Shown here piece by piece: positions 1-11,094 of a DNA stretch of 64,000 nt (positions are counted from its first letter, which is position 1; the number at the start of each line of letters is the position of its first letter). The notes under the pieces are model-generated. The model saw only the letters and a program-made list of their open reading frames with translations. It was not told the origin of the DNA and did no database searches. The translations under genes and the position numbers were made by a program. Source of the stretch: Mauremys mutica (Eukaryota; Chordata; Testudines; Geoemydidae); the NCBI RefSeq assembly GCF_020497125.1, contig NC_059077.1:33927340-33991339 (forward strand), written 5' to 3'.

Positions 1-378
1 ATTTACTTTGGAGATTCCGCCTTGCAATAACAAGCCAGTTCAGCCCAGGCTTAGCCTTTGCAGCTCAGGCCATATCAGAAAGATAATCCTAAATCTCAAA
101 TCATGGGAGAACCAAATAAATATGCTTTGCTCTCTAAACTAGTTGTTTGACTTGGGTTCTTCTGGTACCAAAAGAGCAATAAGAGAAATTAAACATTTGG
201 GGACCACGGGCCAGCTCAAGCTAATGATATGGGTGGGTTAGTATTCACTTTCTTGGGGGGGATATCTTTCCTGTTTTTTACTAAAAGTAATAAAATTGTG
301 TAGTGCATTCCAGGCGGCAGCTCCTGAGAAGCACAGCTCAGATAGGGCAAGGTGTAAAGATTGCTCAAAGCTTTCAGC
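1..378. other. no recognised feature
   Basis: AT-rich sequence with no gene, RNA or clear repeat that I can identify. It ends at the target-site duplication of the hAT element that follows. Confidence 0.5.
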
Positions 379-692
379 CAGTGGTCCCCAACGTGGTGCC
401 CGTGGGTGCCATGGCGCCCGCCGGGGCATCTATGTGCACCCGCGTACTGGTTGGCGGACAAGCATCTGACGAAATGCCACCGAAAAGTGGCGTCATCAAG
501 AGGCGTCGCCGCCGAAATGCTGCCAGAAAGCAGCGTCACCAATAGACACCGATTTTCGGTGGCATTTCGGCGGCAACGCCTCTTGACGTTGCCGCTTCTC
601 TGTGGCATTTCGGCGGATGCTTGTCCACCGGCCACAGTCCTCAGTGGCTCGTCATCTGGCGCCCGCCACCCGGAAGAGGTTGGGGACCAATA
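379..692. mobile_element. non-autonomous hAT element, 314 bp
   Basis: The left terminus begins CAGTGGTCCCCAAC and the right terminus ends in the inverse, GTTGGGGACCA, the usual form of hAT terminal inverted repeats. It is flanked by an 8-bp duplication with one mismatch: ctttcagc at 371-378 and ctttaagc at 693-700. The interior is GC-rich, in contrast with its surroundings, and repeats the motif ATTTCGGCGG in both orientations, so it can fold on itself. The open frames on both strands here follow from that inverted structure and resemble no transposase. Mobilisation would have needed a transposase from elsewhere. The same interior motif recurs in the element at 42179-42547. Confidence 0.85.
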
Positions 693-754
693 CTTTAAGC
701 TACCCTTTGCCCCACCCATATAGGGGCCCAACTCATCTGTCCATGACTGCTTCC

Positions 755-905
755 ATGTTGTGCCGCAGCCCTAAAAGCACTCTGAGCATGCCCCAGAGAG
801 CTTACAGCCTAAGTCAAGAGACAACAGATGGATACAGACAGGCTGATGGAGGAGTACAATGAAACAATGGGACTTTATTGGTCAGCACGATAGGCAGTGG
901 TCTCA
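755..905 (-). repeat. L2-like LINE 3'-end relic, antisense
   Basis: The stretch resembles 39430-39690: both contain matching words such as acaacagatggatacagac and a later ttggtcag followed by a gaggcagt-like word. In reverse complement both belong to the tail family seen at 18150-18275. The copy is old and its edges are approximate. The assignment to an L2-like LINE is inference from the linked fragment at 17745-18275. Confidence 0.5.
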
Positions 906-1361
906 GCTACAGATTCCCCTTCTCTTCCAGTCCTGGGACAATCAATCATACAAACAATGGGGCAGCAGCAGTCAGTCCTATGTCATGAGGATCCTACTTT
1001 AATGTCTCCAATCTACTTGCTGTGAGGTTTTGGGAATCACCCAGATTAGCAAAGGATTCTGTCATCTGACTATGACTCCCTGACACCAGTAGCCTGCCCA
1101 CAAGCATAAGATCTAACCCTGGCTCTCACCAAGCTAGTCACTCCTTGCAGGGTGACTCCAACACCCCCTCCAGTCCAAAGTTTTCCCCAAATCCCTCATG
1201 CCCGAGTTCTTAAGCACTACATACATTTCCCTCTGGTTCATCCCCCCCGAAGGCATGAAACTACCCCCCCAAATACCAGCTTACTTTGGCACTCACACTC
1301 CATACAGTTTGCACACAAGAGACCTGCTTGGGGTAAAAATAAACAAAGATTTTTTTTAATA
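906..1361. other. unassigned, pyrimidine-rich
   Basis: This is C/T-rich sequence with no frame or RNA that I can identify. It could be part of an old antisense LTR, but I saw no termini or duplication to support that. Confidence 0.3.
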
Positions 1362-1478
1362 GGGTTGCCAAGTTTGGTTGGATGTATTCCTGGAAGTTTC
1401 ATCACATGACAATCTTTAATTAAAGATTAATCTTTAATTCCTGGAGACTCCAGCACAATCCTGGAGGGTTGGCAACCC
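1362..1478. mobile_element. short palindromic DNA element (MITE), 117 bp
   Basis: The element opens with gggttgccaa and closes with the exact inverse ttggcaaccc. It is flanked on both sides by the four bases aata (1358-1361 and 1479-1482). The interior is itself partly palindromic, with repeated taatctttaatt-type words. It is too short to encode a protein. The superfamily is uncertain because the duplication could be read as 2 or 4 bp. Confidence 0.7.
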
Positions 1479-3016
1479 AATATAGAAAACCACTGATTCA
1501 AGGATGACATAATGAGGGAAGCAAACATCTACATGTTACACAGAAAATAAACATCCAGACGTAGGCGTTACATTTCCCTTTTCTAATACATCTTAGCTAT
1601 TGCCTTTGAACAGTTTCCCAGCATACCCCCTAGCCAAGGGGGAATCCAGTGTTCGCAGACAGCTTCCTGCCTAGGAGCTGGCCCTCAGTTTCTAGAGAGA
1701 CTTCACTTCAAATAACTTCCATTTTAAAAGGGTTTTCCCCCCCTTCAATCACTATAGATATTCAAAGTGGGGGAAATTCCCAGTTGTCTCAATGTCTTTC
1801 CATTAACTTTCATAGTCCACCATTGTCCTTTCCTGGGCTGGACAATGGATGGGTACTTGAAGCTGGTTTCATGTAAAAGATTGGCTGGAGAGGTGCCCCT
1901 CCCTGCCTGACTACTCCCCACACTGAAGTTTATGAGCAGAGTTTTCTATATACACAAATGCATAAATTCATAAGAATGGTTTGTATACATATCTCATCAT
2001 GACTACCACATTCAGAACATTGCTAGCTTTCATAAACCAACTTAATATATTTGTATAATATCATAGTGAACAAGCTATTGATTTAATAGTTTATTTGGGG
2101 GATTTAAACCTTCAGTTCTCCCCCTAAGGGTGGCTGGCGCTGATTGTCACACCTGCATTTCTAACATGGGAATAAGGACACGTGACAGGTACCCAAGACT
2201 CAATTCAATCTGACCAAAGACTTGTTGATAGATAACACCCAGGCAATGGTGCTTCATGATTGAATTAGTGATAATTTATAATCAGTATTGCATTACAGAA
2301 TCATCTTCTTGCTGCTTTGGATAAGCCTTTAGTTCCACCTCCCTGTGATTATGCTCAAATTCCAATATGACCTTTGCAAAGTCCATTTGACCTTTAGGAA
2401 CTCCAACTAATATGAAAATATGTAGGCATGGAAGTATTAGATTTTTATTGGTAAACACTGATTTCACTGAACACGCTCATACTAATGAAAAAATATTTCC
2501 ATAGATGATAATGGAAATATACAGATAGGCAAAGGAAGAAAAATACCGATTGGGAACTTATGAGAGTTTGATCTGAGAATATTTACTTTGTATGTTTTGA
2601 CATATGATGTTCACAATTTGTGTTTTAATAGTTATTAAACTTAAACTTTGGCTGCTGTCATTAAATAATTGTCTGACCGTCCCATAGTTTCTCATAACTG
2701 GTAAAATGTAAACTGATACAAATAAAAATGTTTACAAATAAACATTGATATTATCTGTCAACATTTTTTTTAAATCAAACTCTGCCAAGCCTAAATATAA
2801 GTATTAAATTTAAGCTATTTCTAAAATTAATTTTTCTGTGAAAAAGTTGTGTAATTGCAATTTTTATTGATACCTGATATTCACAGATATGGATTTTTTA
2901 GACTATGATTTGATACCAAACAGAATATGTGCTAATTAGAGATGGCAGAATATATTGATTTGTAGATATTTGTACGGCTAAAAGCATTGTGTTCGGCTCA
3001 TTGTTATTTGAAGGCG
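1479..3016. other. unassigned AT-rich sequence
   Basis: No gene or clear repeat found. The first 400 bases are C/T-rich and the remainder is strongly AT-rich. A short fragment at about 3017-3048 (gtagctgtgttggtcccagg) resembles the end of a Penelope-like repeat and abuts the MITE that follows. Confidence 0.35.
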
Positions 3017-3049
3017 TGTTGTTGTAGCTGTGTTGGTCCCAGGATATTA

Positions 3050-3324
3050 GGCTATGGCTACATTATGTTGCCCAGGGATGTAAATTAGCCACACCCCTGA
3101 GCAACATAATTTATGCAGACATAGTGCTGTCCACTCTGGTGCTTATGTCGGTGGGAAAGCGTCTCCTGCCGACATAGCTACTGCTGCTGTCAGGGGGCTG
3201 GAGAGATTAAGCTGAAGGGAGAGCTCTCTCTCTTTGGCTTAGAGCGGCTGCACAGAGAGCTGACAGTGGCACAGCTACACCGATGCAGTTGTGCTGCTGG
3301 AAGCCCCCAAGTGTATCCACAGAG
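3050..3324. mobile_element. Harbinger-like MITE, copy A
   Basis: It begins ggctatggctac directly after a tta triplet (3047-3049). Its decayed right end (gtatccacagag) can be aligned to the inverse of that terminus. The interior (gacatagc, ggagagctctctct, gcacagctacacc) aligns with copy B at 3725-3976, so both belong to one family of about 250-275 bp. No transposase frame is present. A small hAT element is inserted right at its right edge, which blurs that boundary. Confidence 0.7.
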
Positions 3325-3325
3325 G

Positions 3326-3462
3326 CAGAGGTGCTGGAACAATTTGTATAGTGGGGGTGCTGAGAGCCATTGAACCAAACTGTAAACCCTATATATGATG
3401 GAAACCACTTCAAGCCAGGGGGTGCGGCAGCACTCCCAGCACCCTTCGTTCTGGCACCTATG
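3326..3462. mobile_element. non-autonomous hAT element, 137 bp
   Basis: The termini are CAGAGGTGCTGGAAC on the left and gttctggcacctatg on the right, a clear imperfect inverted pair. The flanks are cacagagg (3318-3325) and catagagg (3463-3470), an 8-bp duplication with one mismatch as expected for hAT. The left copy of the duplication overlaps the last bases of MITE A, so this insertion came after the MITE. It has no coding capacity; open frames crossing it on the minus strand are chance. Confidence 0.85.
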
Positions 3463-3724
3463 CATAGAGGAGAGTTCCAAGCCATGAAGCAACACTGACC
3501 AGACTGAGCTGCTGTTTCACCTGTGAGTCAGCAGGCCAGCTCCTGGCTTATGGATTGGCTGGAGCCTAACCCAGGAATGACTCATCCCCACATCAGGCTC
3601 TAGTAGTTCATGGATGACTCGTCACCTCACAGTACCTACTAATTTAATTAAGATACCCTATTGTATTTATCCGTCCTTCTCTGTCCCTTTTTATGAAAAA
3701 CTGAAGTAAAAGATGAAAGACCAA

Positions 3725-3976
3725 GGCTATGGCTACTTTACAGCTTAAGTTGACATAAATTATGTCGCTCAAGGGTGTGAATTCGCCATTTCCCTGAGAG
3801 ACAAATTATGGTGACTGGACACAGCTATGTCGGTAGGAGAGTGCTGCTGCCACTCGCAGGGGCTGGAGCAGTTAAGCTGATGGGAGAGCTTTCTCTCACT
3901 GGCGTAGAGTGGCTACACTAGCAAACTTGCATTGGTGAAGCTGCACCGCTGTAAGCTCTCTAATGCAGCCATAGCC
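3725..3976. mobile_element. Harbinger-like MITE, copy B
   Basis: This is a complete copy of the family seen at 3050-3324. It begins ggctatggctac and ends gcagccatagcc. It is flanked by caa on the left and taa on the right, consistent with a 3-bp TWA-type duplication with one change. The interior shares the tatgtcggtaggagag and gggagagctttctctc regions with copy A. It would depend on a transposase in trans. Confidence 0.8.
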
Positions 3977-4214
3977 TAAATGTCAGCTGAGATGGCTGCA
4001 CCATTTCAAATCCCTCTGTCGGGTTATCTGAAAACAGAGGGGAGGGAATAAAAGGGAAAATATAAAGGACAATATTTATGTGCTGGGTTTATTCATTTTA
4101 CTAGATATCTAATCCTATTAACTAAAGTGCAAAGAGCACCTGCTTAACTTATAGGCATTGAAACATCTACCTTGTTGAGACATGCAGTTCTGTCTTGACA
4201 GCTTATGTTTGAGA

Positions 4215-4785
4215 GAGCCGTGGTCTTAGAGCAGAGTTGGAAATAAGAACTCCAGAATCTGGCCCAGCTCTGACAGCAAATCCATCTGTGGCCTGGGACA
4301 AGTCACTTAGGCCAACATTTCCACCAGTGACCTCTGATTATGCATGCCTCCTTATTTTGAGTTGCCATCTTGAGACACTCTGGGCCTGATTTTCAGAGAG
4401 AGTGAGCACCAACAGGTCTAATGTCAATGGGAGTTGCTGAGACTCAGTGCCTCTGAACATCAAGTCCAAGGGTCTATTCATTCTAGTTTTTATACCCCTA
4501 TTAGCACTGCAGTACCTGAACGCCTTCCGGTAGTGCAGTAAGTGGCATGACTAACACCAATCATGTGTGTGATTCATTGTCTCTCTCATCCTCTCTCCAG
4601 TGGCTCAAAGCATCTGAAGTTGGGCACCCAAAAATAAAGCCACCCATTAAATGGGTGTGTTTGAAAGTTTAATTTCAACCTCTCTGCCTCAGTTTCCTTG
4701 TGTGTAAAATGGGGCTAATACTTACCTGCTACAACGGGGTAACATGTAGCTTAATAAATGAATGCCTATTAAATGCTTGGGAAAG
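4215..4785 (+). repeat. MIR-like SINE, split by a palindromic repeat
   Basis: Two halves of a MIR-like SINE are visible. The first (about 4215-4315) has the cccagctctgacag and gacaagtcactta core words. The second (about 4672-4785) has gcctcagtttcc and gtaaaatggggctaatac. Between them lie about 355 bases that include a palindromic interspersed repeat around 4384-4470 (gattttcagaga ... cctctgaacatca) and a tail resembling its family at 4600-4670. The split shows that the palindromic repeat entered the SINE. Confidence 0.55.
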
Positions 4786-4791
4786 GAAAAG

Positions 4792-5697
4792 TGCCATTAA
4801 TGAGTTGGATAATGGAGTGGAGAGACAAAAATCTGCAGATGACACCAAGCTGGGAGGGGTTGCAAGCACTTTGGAGGACAGGTTTAGAATTCAAAATGAC
4901 TTTAACAAATTGGAGAATTGGTCTGAATTCAACCAGATGAAAGTCAATAAGGGCAAGTGCAAAGTACTACACTTAGGAAAGAAAAATCAAAAACATGACA
5001 ACAAAATGGGGAATACCTGGGTGGTATTGCTGGAAAGGATCTAGGGGTTATAGTGGATCACAAATTGAATATGAGTCAACAGATTGATGTAGCTGCAAAA
5101 AAGGCTGATATTATGGGGTGTATTAACAGTAGTGTTGCATGTAATTCACAGGAGGTAATTGTCCCACTCCACTCGGCACTGGTGAGGCCTCAGCTTCAAT
5201 GCTGTGTGACCCGGGTGCCACAGTTTAGAAAAGATGTGGATAAATTGGAGAGAACCAGAGGAGAACAACAAAAATGATAACAAAAGTTTAGAAAACCTGT
5301 GAGAAAAGGTTAAAAAAACTGGGCATCTTTAGTCTTGAGAAAAGAAGCCAGAGGGGGGAACCTGATAACAGTCCTTAAATATATTAAGGGCTACTATAAA
5401 AAGGACGGTGATCAATTGTTCTCATTGTCCACTGAAGGTAAGACAAGAAGTAATGGGCTTAATCCACAGCAAGGGAGATTTAGGTTAGATATTAGGGAAA
5501 AAAAACTTTCTAACTATAAGGCTAGTTTAATGCTGGAACAGGCTTCCAAGGGAGGCTGTCCAATCCCCAGGAGGTTTTTAAGAACAAGTTGAACAAACAC
5601 CGTCAGGGATGGTCTAGGTTTACTTGGTCCTGCCACAGTGCAGGGGGCTGGACAAGGTGATCTCTTGAGGTCCCTTCCAGCCCTACATTTCTATGAT
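4792..5697 (+). mobile_element. CR1 LINE fragment, 3' part of ORF2 plus 3' end
   Basis: Broken frames show CR1 reverse-transcriptase C-terminal signatures: ADDTKLGGVAS near 4840, KVNKGKCKVLHLGKKN near 4940 and LGVIVDHKLNMS near 5045. A [12 protein letters not shown] region follows near 5330. The 3' end carries the ggtcccttccagcccta ... ttctatgattct tail typical of CR1. Many frameshifts and stops mark it as an old dead copy truncated at the 5' end. The element is read by its own enzyme from the 3' tail, which explains 5' truncation in this family. Confidence 0.9.
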
Positions 5698-6480
5698 TCT
5701 ACATATTGTAACTGCTAAGTACATTCATTTCTTAGAACAAAGATACTGTAAGAACACAGAACTGGCCCCATGTACAGCAGACATTTTTGGCATAGTTTTT
5801 ACTGAGGTTAATATAATATTCATAACACTGCTAAAGGACCATTTGTTGAATAAAATGATTTTGCCATTGGCATTTATTATCTATAGAAAAGTTTTTCTGT
5901 TTTATACCCACATTCTAGCATATAATTATAGTAATAAAGTCTAGTCCCTCACTCGGAGTGACTGCTGCCAGTATTATGAAATCATGGCAATGGTTGTAAA
6001 AATAAAAGAGGTCATAACCCTTCCACACACACACACACCCACTCTGTAGTTGATATCAAATAGCTTTGGTGGGAAAATGCAGACCTTTAAACTTTCTCTA
6101 CCAAACTCAATGCATTCTGTATTTAACTTATCCTCTAAAACAATTTGTGTTATAGGAATTCAGAAACTGCATATAACCATGGAAAAAGTCTGTACTTAAT
6201 TAGCTACTGAATCCAGCTTGATTTAGGCAAAATAACAATCATTTCTTTGTGCAAACTATTTTTAATGATATGCATCACATGCATCAACCTGTCTTAATAC
6301 CAAGGCCATTCCTGCTCCACTGCTTTACTTTTGGCAAAGAGAAGTATCAGGAAATGTCTGCATGGAGATGCTTTTTTCATCTCCATATGAGTAAGCAACT
6401 CTTTCTCAGTAACAAAACCAGTTCTCTTCAATTTAAAACCACAATGACATTGACCAAAATGTGCTACAAAGAAAGGGGTT
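5698..6480. other. unassigned; contains a (CA)8 microsatellite
   Basis: AT-rich sequence with no gene found. A CA dinucleotide run lies at about 6023-6038. Confidence 0.5.
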
Positions 6481-6486
6481 AATCAT

Positions 6487-6836
6487 GGGTGGTGGGTGGA
6501 GCCCCCATTTCGGGGAGGCTACCCCCTGGCTCTGCCCCTTCTGCCAATCCCCCACCCCAAGTCTGAGCCCCAAGACCCCCTTCCCTCCCCGACAGCCGGA
6601 GCAATGAAGCCCCCTGGCCGGAGGAGCCCCAAACACCCCTCCCCTCAGCCAGAGGAGCCGCTGGCTGGCCAAAGCCCTGAGTTTCGCTTGCACCTGCCTG
6701 GAGGATCCCTGAGCCCCCACCCCCTCTTGTCTGGAGGAGTCCTGGAACAACTGCAGCCTCTCCTACCCTACCCTCCTCAGACCCCAAGCCACCCAGGAAG
6801 AGCTGCAGTGTCTCTTCCCGAAGACAAACCTGAGAT
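6487..6836. repeat. GC-rich interspersed repeat
   Basis: This C/T-rich, GC-rich block begins atgggtggtgggtgg, similar to the start of the insertion at 8698 (atgggtggcaggtatc). The similarity suggests two members of a repeat class. Open frames on both strands are proline- or glycine-rich low-complexity translations and match no family I know. Confidence 0.45.
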
Positions 6837-6840
6837 TTTG

Positions 6841-7006
6841 ATATGCCCCATGCAGGTTTTGGGGCGGCTGAGGAGGTGGTATCTGCTACTGAGCTTCCTG
6901 GGTTCATCAGTAATCTCTCTGGAGTCCATGGAGATTACTGAGGAACCCAGGAGGCTGAATAGCACATACTGCTGCCTCCACTGCCCCGGAACCTGCATGG
7001 GGCATA
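6841..7006. repeat. long imperfect palindrome
   Basis: The left arm from 6841 (atatgccccatgcagg...) matches the reverse complement of the right arm ending at 7006 (...cctgcatggggcata). Each arm is roughly 75 bp with scattered mismatches, and the centre near 6920-6930 is short. Plus- and minus-strand translations therefore share residues such as TCMGH. It is probably a foldback DNA element or part of the GC-rich repeat before it. Confidence 0.75.
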
Positions 7007-7316
7007 ATAAAGCAAAAAACTTCCCCTGCCAAACCTGCAACCAGCTATCCGGTGGCAGCGGCACCACCAGGGGAGGCACCACCTGTGGGGCTAATCCTAT
7101 AAGCTTCCATGTGCTTTATGGGAAGGCAAAATAGTGAGTTGTGGGGTGGAGGAAGAATAGGCCCAGATTACTTCTGTCCCTGAGGGTTGCAGGTATTCTA
7201 TTAAGTATCTATGTGACAGGTGCCTGTATTTGGCCCTTTGAGATTAAGGGGAAGAAAAGGTATAAGAAGAAATGTGCTTACAACGTGAAAGAAAGGGGAA
7301 CGGAGGAGATGATTGA

Positions 7317-8000
7317 GGCCATGTCTACACTACAAAGTTAAGTCAACTTCATGTAAATCGACATCGAGCCTCCGATTTAAGCAAGTCAATCTTGCGTGTC
7401 CACACTACACTCAGAGTGCATCCTCACTAGCAGGGCTTGCTTTGATGCACGGAGCACTGCATTGTGGGTAACTATATCACAGTGCACATAGCCGAGTGGA
7501 ATTTTGGGTTGGGTTTGCAAATCATTGGCGCAGGTGGTTATAGGAACATGGTGTTAGCCTCCCATGATTCACTTACCTCCCTCCCTCCCTGAAATCAACA
7601 GCAAACAAACCAAGCCTTTTTTGCACCTTTTTCTGTAAGCCTGGGTTACCTGTGCAGATGACACAGCATGATAAACATGGACCCCGCTCAGTTGTACACT
7701 GTTGTTGTGAGCATTACAAACACCTCACGCCTTATCCTGCAGTATTTACACAGCCGAAACAGGAGCTGCTGCACAGAATAATGTGATGCCATGCAAGCAG
7801 CTCTGCTGGAAGACATAGAGCGGAGGAATTCACAGTTGCTGATGACAGTCACGCATCACTTTGACAAGGTTGAGCACCATTTCTGGGCCCGGGAAACAAG
7901 CATTGACTGGTGGGACCACATTGTTATGCGGCTATGGGATGGCAAGCAATGGCTGCAGAACTTTCAAATGCGTAAGGCTTTTCCAGTGGTTTGAAGGATA
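7317..8000 (+). mobile_element. relic Harbinger DNA transposon
   Basis: The left terminus ggccatgtctacactaca is a typical Harbinger terminal sequence in reptile repeats. Farther in, the frame at 7791-7994 encodes TSIDWWDHIVMRLWDG and QWLQNFQMRKAF, the N-terminal region of a Harbinger transposase. The same motif occurs in the better-kept copy at 63375-63683. I could not find a matching right terminus before 8300, so the 3' part is lost or unrecognisable. The right edge given here is approximate. Confidence 0.7.
7791..7994 (+). pseudogene. Harbinger transposase N-terminal fragment
   Basis: This 67-residue frame holds the WWD...W...QWLQNFQMR signature near residues 38-60, which precedes the DDE nuclease domain in Harbinger-type transposases. 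The frame stops right after it, and no nuclease domain follows. It cannot make a working transposase. Identity rests on this motif and on the terminal sequence upstream at 7317. Confidence 0.65.
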
Positions 8001-8686
8001 CAAAAAAAGGGATGCAGTACACCATATTGCAACACGTGCACCGTACCTACTGTAATGTCCAGTGTTATGAACGTTTTGATTTTACGAACTCCTTAATCCC
8101 CAATTTGTTCTTAAAATTGCAGCTCTACTGTAAAGAAAACAAGGGCAGGCATGCTGTGTGTGATGGCCTACTCCTGGTCTCAATTCCTTATGTTGTAAAA
8201 AGAGACAGACAATTAAAGGCATACAGTGAAGACAGTTGAAAAGTACAATTCCCAGCAGGACCAGCAGTGAGCTGCATTGCAAAGTATTGTTTGCTTCACT
8301 GAGGGACTTTCAGAGCCAGTAAAAAATGCTCATTTTTTCAGTCTTCTTCGCTGGAATATGAAAAATAAATGCAACAAAGTGAGAAGTGAAAAACAATGTG
8401 GATTAAATAATAGTGAGGCGTAAGTGGGGGAAATTGACAGCAGGTGCAAACTGCAAATTGATGGGTAAGAAACAAAACGGGCAACGGCAATAGGAGTAAA
8501 ACAGGCAACAGCAAGTAAGAGCAAGCAAGACCAGAAGAGAATAAAACAAGTTTACAGAGCAAAAGAGGAGAACCAAAAAGATACGGGAAGAACTAGAGTC
8601 TGCTGTCATTTACATCAAGATAAATCCAGAATTATTCCCTTGGGGTTGTTCTGGGTTTACACCAGCATAACCGAGAGCAGAATAAG
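8001..8686. other. unassigned
   Basis: No gene found. The last 60 bases (gggtttacaccagcataac) resemble the widespread palindromic repeat also seen at 16836-16926. Confidence 0.4.
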
Positions 8687-8697
8687 GCTCATTCATG

Positions 8698-9081
8698 GGT
8701 GGCAGGTATCATAAGCTGGGGGACGCTGTGCCTCCCCCAACAGCCTGGCATGGCCCACCCACGCTCCGCCCTCAGGTCTCCTTCTGCCATTCCCAGCTTT
8801 CTGCCCTGGGGGCTGGGGCTGGGCAGCCTGGCGCAGGGACTCGGGGCAGCTGGTGCTAGGGCCACGCTGCCAGCCCAGCGCTGCGGCTGCGCTGCCCAGT
8901 ACACCGGGGAGGAGGATAGAAAGGGACGGGCCAGGCCTCAGGCACAGGGGAAGGGGCCCGGGGGTGCTCTGGGCTACTGCAGGGTGGGGAAGGGGATAGA
9001 AAGAGAGGGGAGGGTCCTCAGGCACAAGGGGAGGGGCTGGGGGCTAGCCTCCCCAAAGGCCAGTTCACTGGCTGCCTATGA
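8698..9081. mobile_element. GC-rich insertion with 11-bp flanking direct repeats
   Basis: A 384-bp GC-rich block sits between two identical copies of gctcattcatg (8687-8697 and 9082-9092), which looks like a target-site duplication. The ends have only weak inverted similarity (ggtggcaggtatc against ggctgcctatga). The start resembles 6487. Tandem words such as gatagaaaggga / gatagaaagaga and caggcacagggg / caggcacaagggg mark an internal duplication. Superfamily unclear, possibly hAT if 8 of the 11 bases are the true duplication. Confidence 0.6.
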
Positions 9082-9092
9082 GCTCATTCATG

Positions 9093-10900
9093 ATACTGCC
9101 ACATATACATTTTATGAAAGTGTGACAGACTCAAAGAGAGCACACAGACAAATTCACCCCTGGTGTAACTCCACTCACTTCAATTGACTTACACCAGAAA
9201 CGACCTGACTTTTGGCTCATGGAGTTGTTGTTTTGGTTTGTTTGTTTTTTTTTCTTAAATAAAGAGCACATCAAATGGTACACTTACTATAGGAACCCCT
9301 GGTAACTCTGGAGTTTGACACCAGCAGGCAAGTCAGAGATAGAAGGGTGCCTTTTCAAGACGGGCTAGTCCTGGGAAAATGCTCTTAGTATATAGGACAG
9401 CAACATTTTTTCAATCTCCCACCTAATCTGCAGTCTGCAGATGCAACCAAAAGCATGTGAAGAAGCAAATATCTTCTATGTGCCTCTCGGGCATCATGCC
9501 AGTGCTAGATAAGGGAAAACAGAGAGGTGATTATTCATTATTCTACCCTCAACTGCCTGGTGCAGGTGGATGTAATTTGCTTTAGCTGTCTGCTGTATGT
9601 CTCTGGCAGTATGATCTCACTTTGTCCAAATTCCATGCAGTTTCTAAAGAAGCCCAGAGATATAGATAAACTACATCATTTTACACTCCCCAGGCCAAAT
9701 TCTGACCTTGTGTCAGCAGATGCTCAGACACTATGGAGATTGGGGCAATATAGGTCCCTATTCATACAAACGGAGATACAGGGTTTGATTCTATCTATTT
9801 CCATGGACTTGCAGCTGCTTATGCCAGGGACTAGATTCAGGGTGTAGGCTGGCAGAAGCTGGCACAGAACCTGGTGGAAATCGAAAGATTAGTGGGGGTG
9901 GGGATAGTTATGGTGCAATGCTAACACAACTTCCCCTTCACTGGGGGACTATAGGGGTCCAACATCACCCAAAGCAGGTGCTGCTGGCAAGAGTGGTAGC
10001 ATGGCCAGGGCAGCTGGGCAATATACCAAGATATATAGCCCAATATGTATTATAGCATCCTCTATTCACAAAGTATGCTACTGTATGTCACCCTCCTTTG
10101 GGTCATATATCTAACCTTTAGGTTGTTACATTTTCCAGGAAGGGGTTGTATATTTCTCTGCTTTCTGTGAAGCATCTGGCACATGCTAGGATATTATAAG
10201 TTAATAAATGTCACCAGTGGTTTGATTTTAACCATATCCTCCCATCTGCTCTTTCTTTACTCAAAGTCTTCAGCTGTTAACATAATACAGGAAAAACTCT
10301 TCTCACCTCCCAGCTCGTTTAGCCATGTGAACCGCTTTTCTAGAAGTAATGGCTATTGCAACTCTAGGGCCTGACCCAGTCAGGTGCTGAGCATCTTCTT
10401 GAAGGTCCTTAAAGTTCATTTGGCTTCAGTAAGAGTTGAGGGCTCTCAACACCTTAACTGATGTTCTCATCCTCTCCTAGGACTGGGCAAACAGTCATGA
10501 CATGTATTTATTAGCTGAAGTCAATGGCAAACTTCTGTTAACTTAATTGGGAACAGGAGTAGGCCCACGTATTCTAGATCTCTTTGCTGAATGGCAATAA
10601 ACCAGGGCATTTCCCTAATGCATAATAATAATAAACTGTGGCATATAGAACATCCCTGAACTAACTTGCACCAGTTTCCTGATGTCAGATGAGTAGTCTT
10701 TGCAAGTGGCACATGCTCAGAAGTCTGAAGATGGTCTCCTGCACACACCACCATGGCATTTCCTCCTGTTAATCTGATGTCTATTTTGTTTTGTAAGACT
10801 GGTATTCAAAATTATCAAATCACAATTTAACACTGGTTTTATCTCCTCTGTTATTTTCACAAGGCTCCATGTGGACATAGGAGCTCAGACAGTTCTTCTG
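9093..10900. other. unassigned; short palindromic repeat pieces
   Basis: No gene supported. At 9148-9211 there is a ggtgtaactccact ... gacttacaccag palindromic repeat. Open frames here have no family signature. Confidence 0.4.
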
Positions 10901-10901
10901 A

Positions 10902-11094
10902 GGGGGAGGGATAGCTCAGTGGTTTGAGCATTGACCTGTTAAACCCAGGGTTGTGAGTTCAATCCTTGAGGGGGCTGCTTAGGGATGTGGGGCAAAATCA
11001 GTACTTGGTCCTGCTAGTGAAGGCAGAGGGCTGGATTCGATGACCTTTCAGCATCCCTTCCAGCTCTATGAGATAGCTATATCTCCATATATTG
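10902..11094 (+). mobile_element. tRNA-derived turtle-type SINE
   Basis: The head is tRNA-like with RNA polymerase III promoter boxes: A box tagctcagtgg at 10912-10922 and B box tgagttcaatcc at 10954-10965. A linker (ggggcaaaatcagt, ggtcctgctagtgaagg) and a CR1-like 3' tail (gatgacctttcagcatcccttccagctct) follow. A tail shared with CR1 fits the known model in which such SINEs borrow the LINE reverse transcriptase. Unlike a tRNA gene, it has the tail and lacks a cloverleaf 3' half. A second copy lies antisense at 62013-62208. Confidence 0.9.

Noticed and set aside
6496..7134. Open frame of 212 codons
   Set aside because: Proline-rich translation of a GC-rich repeat that runs into a palindrome; the opposite strand gives the same residues.
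10902..10975. tRNA gene
   Set aside because: It has A and B boxes but no intact cloverleaf, and continues into a CR1-like tail, so it is a SINE.
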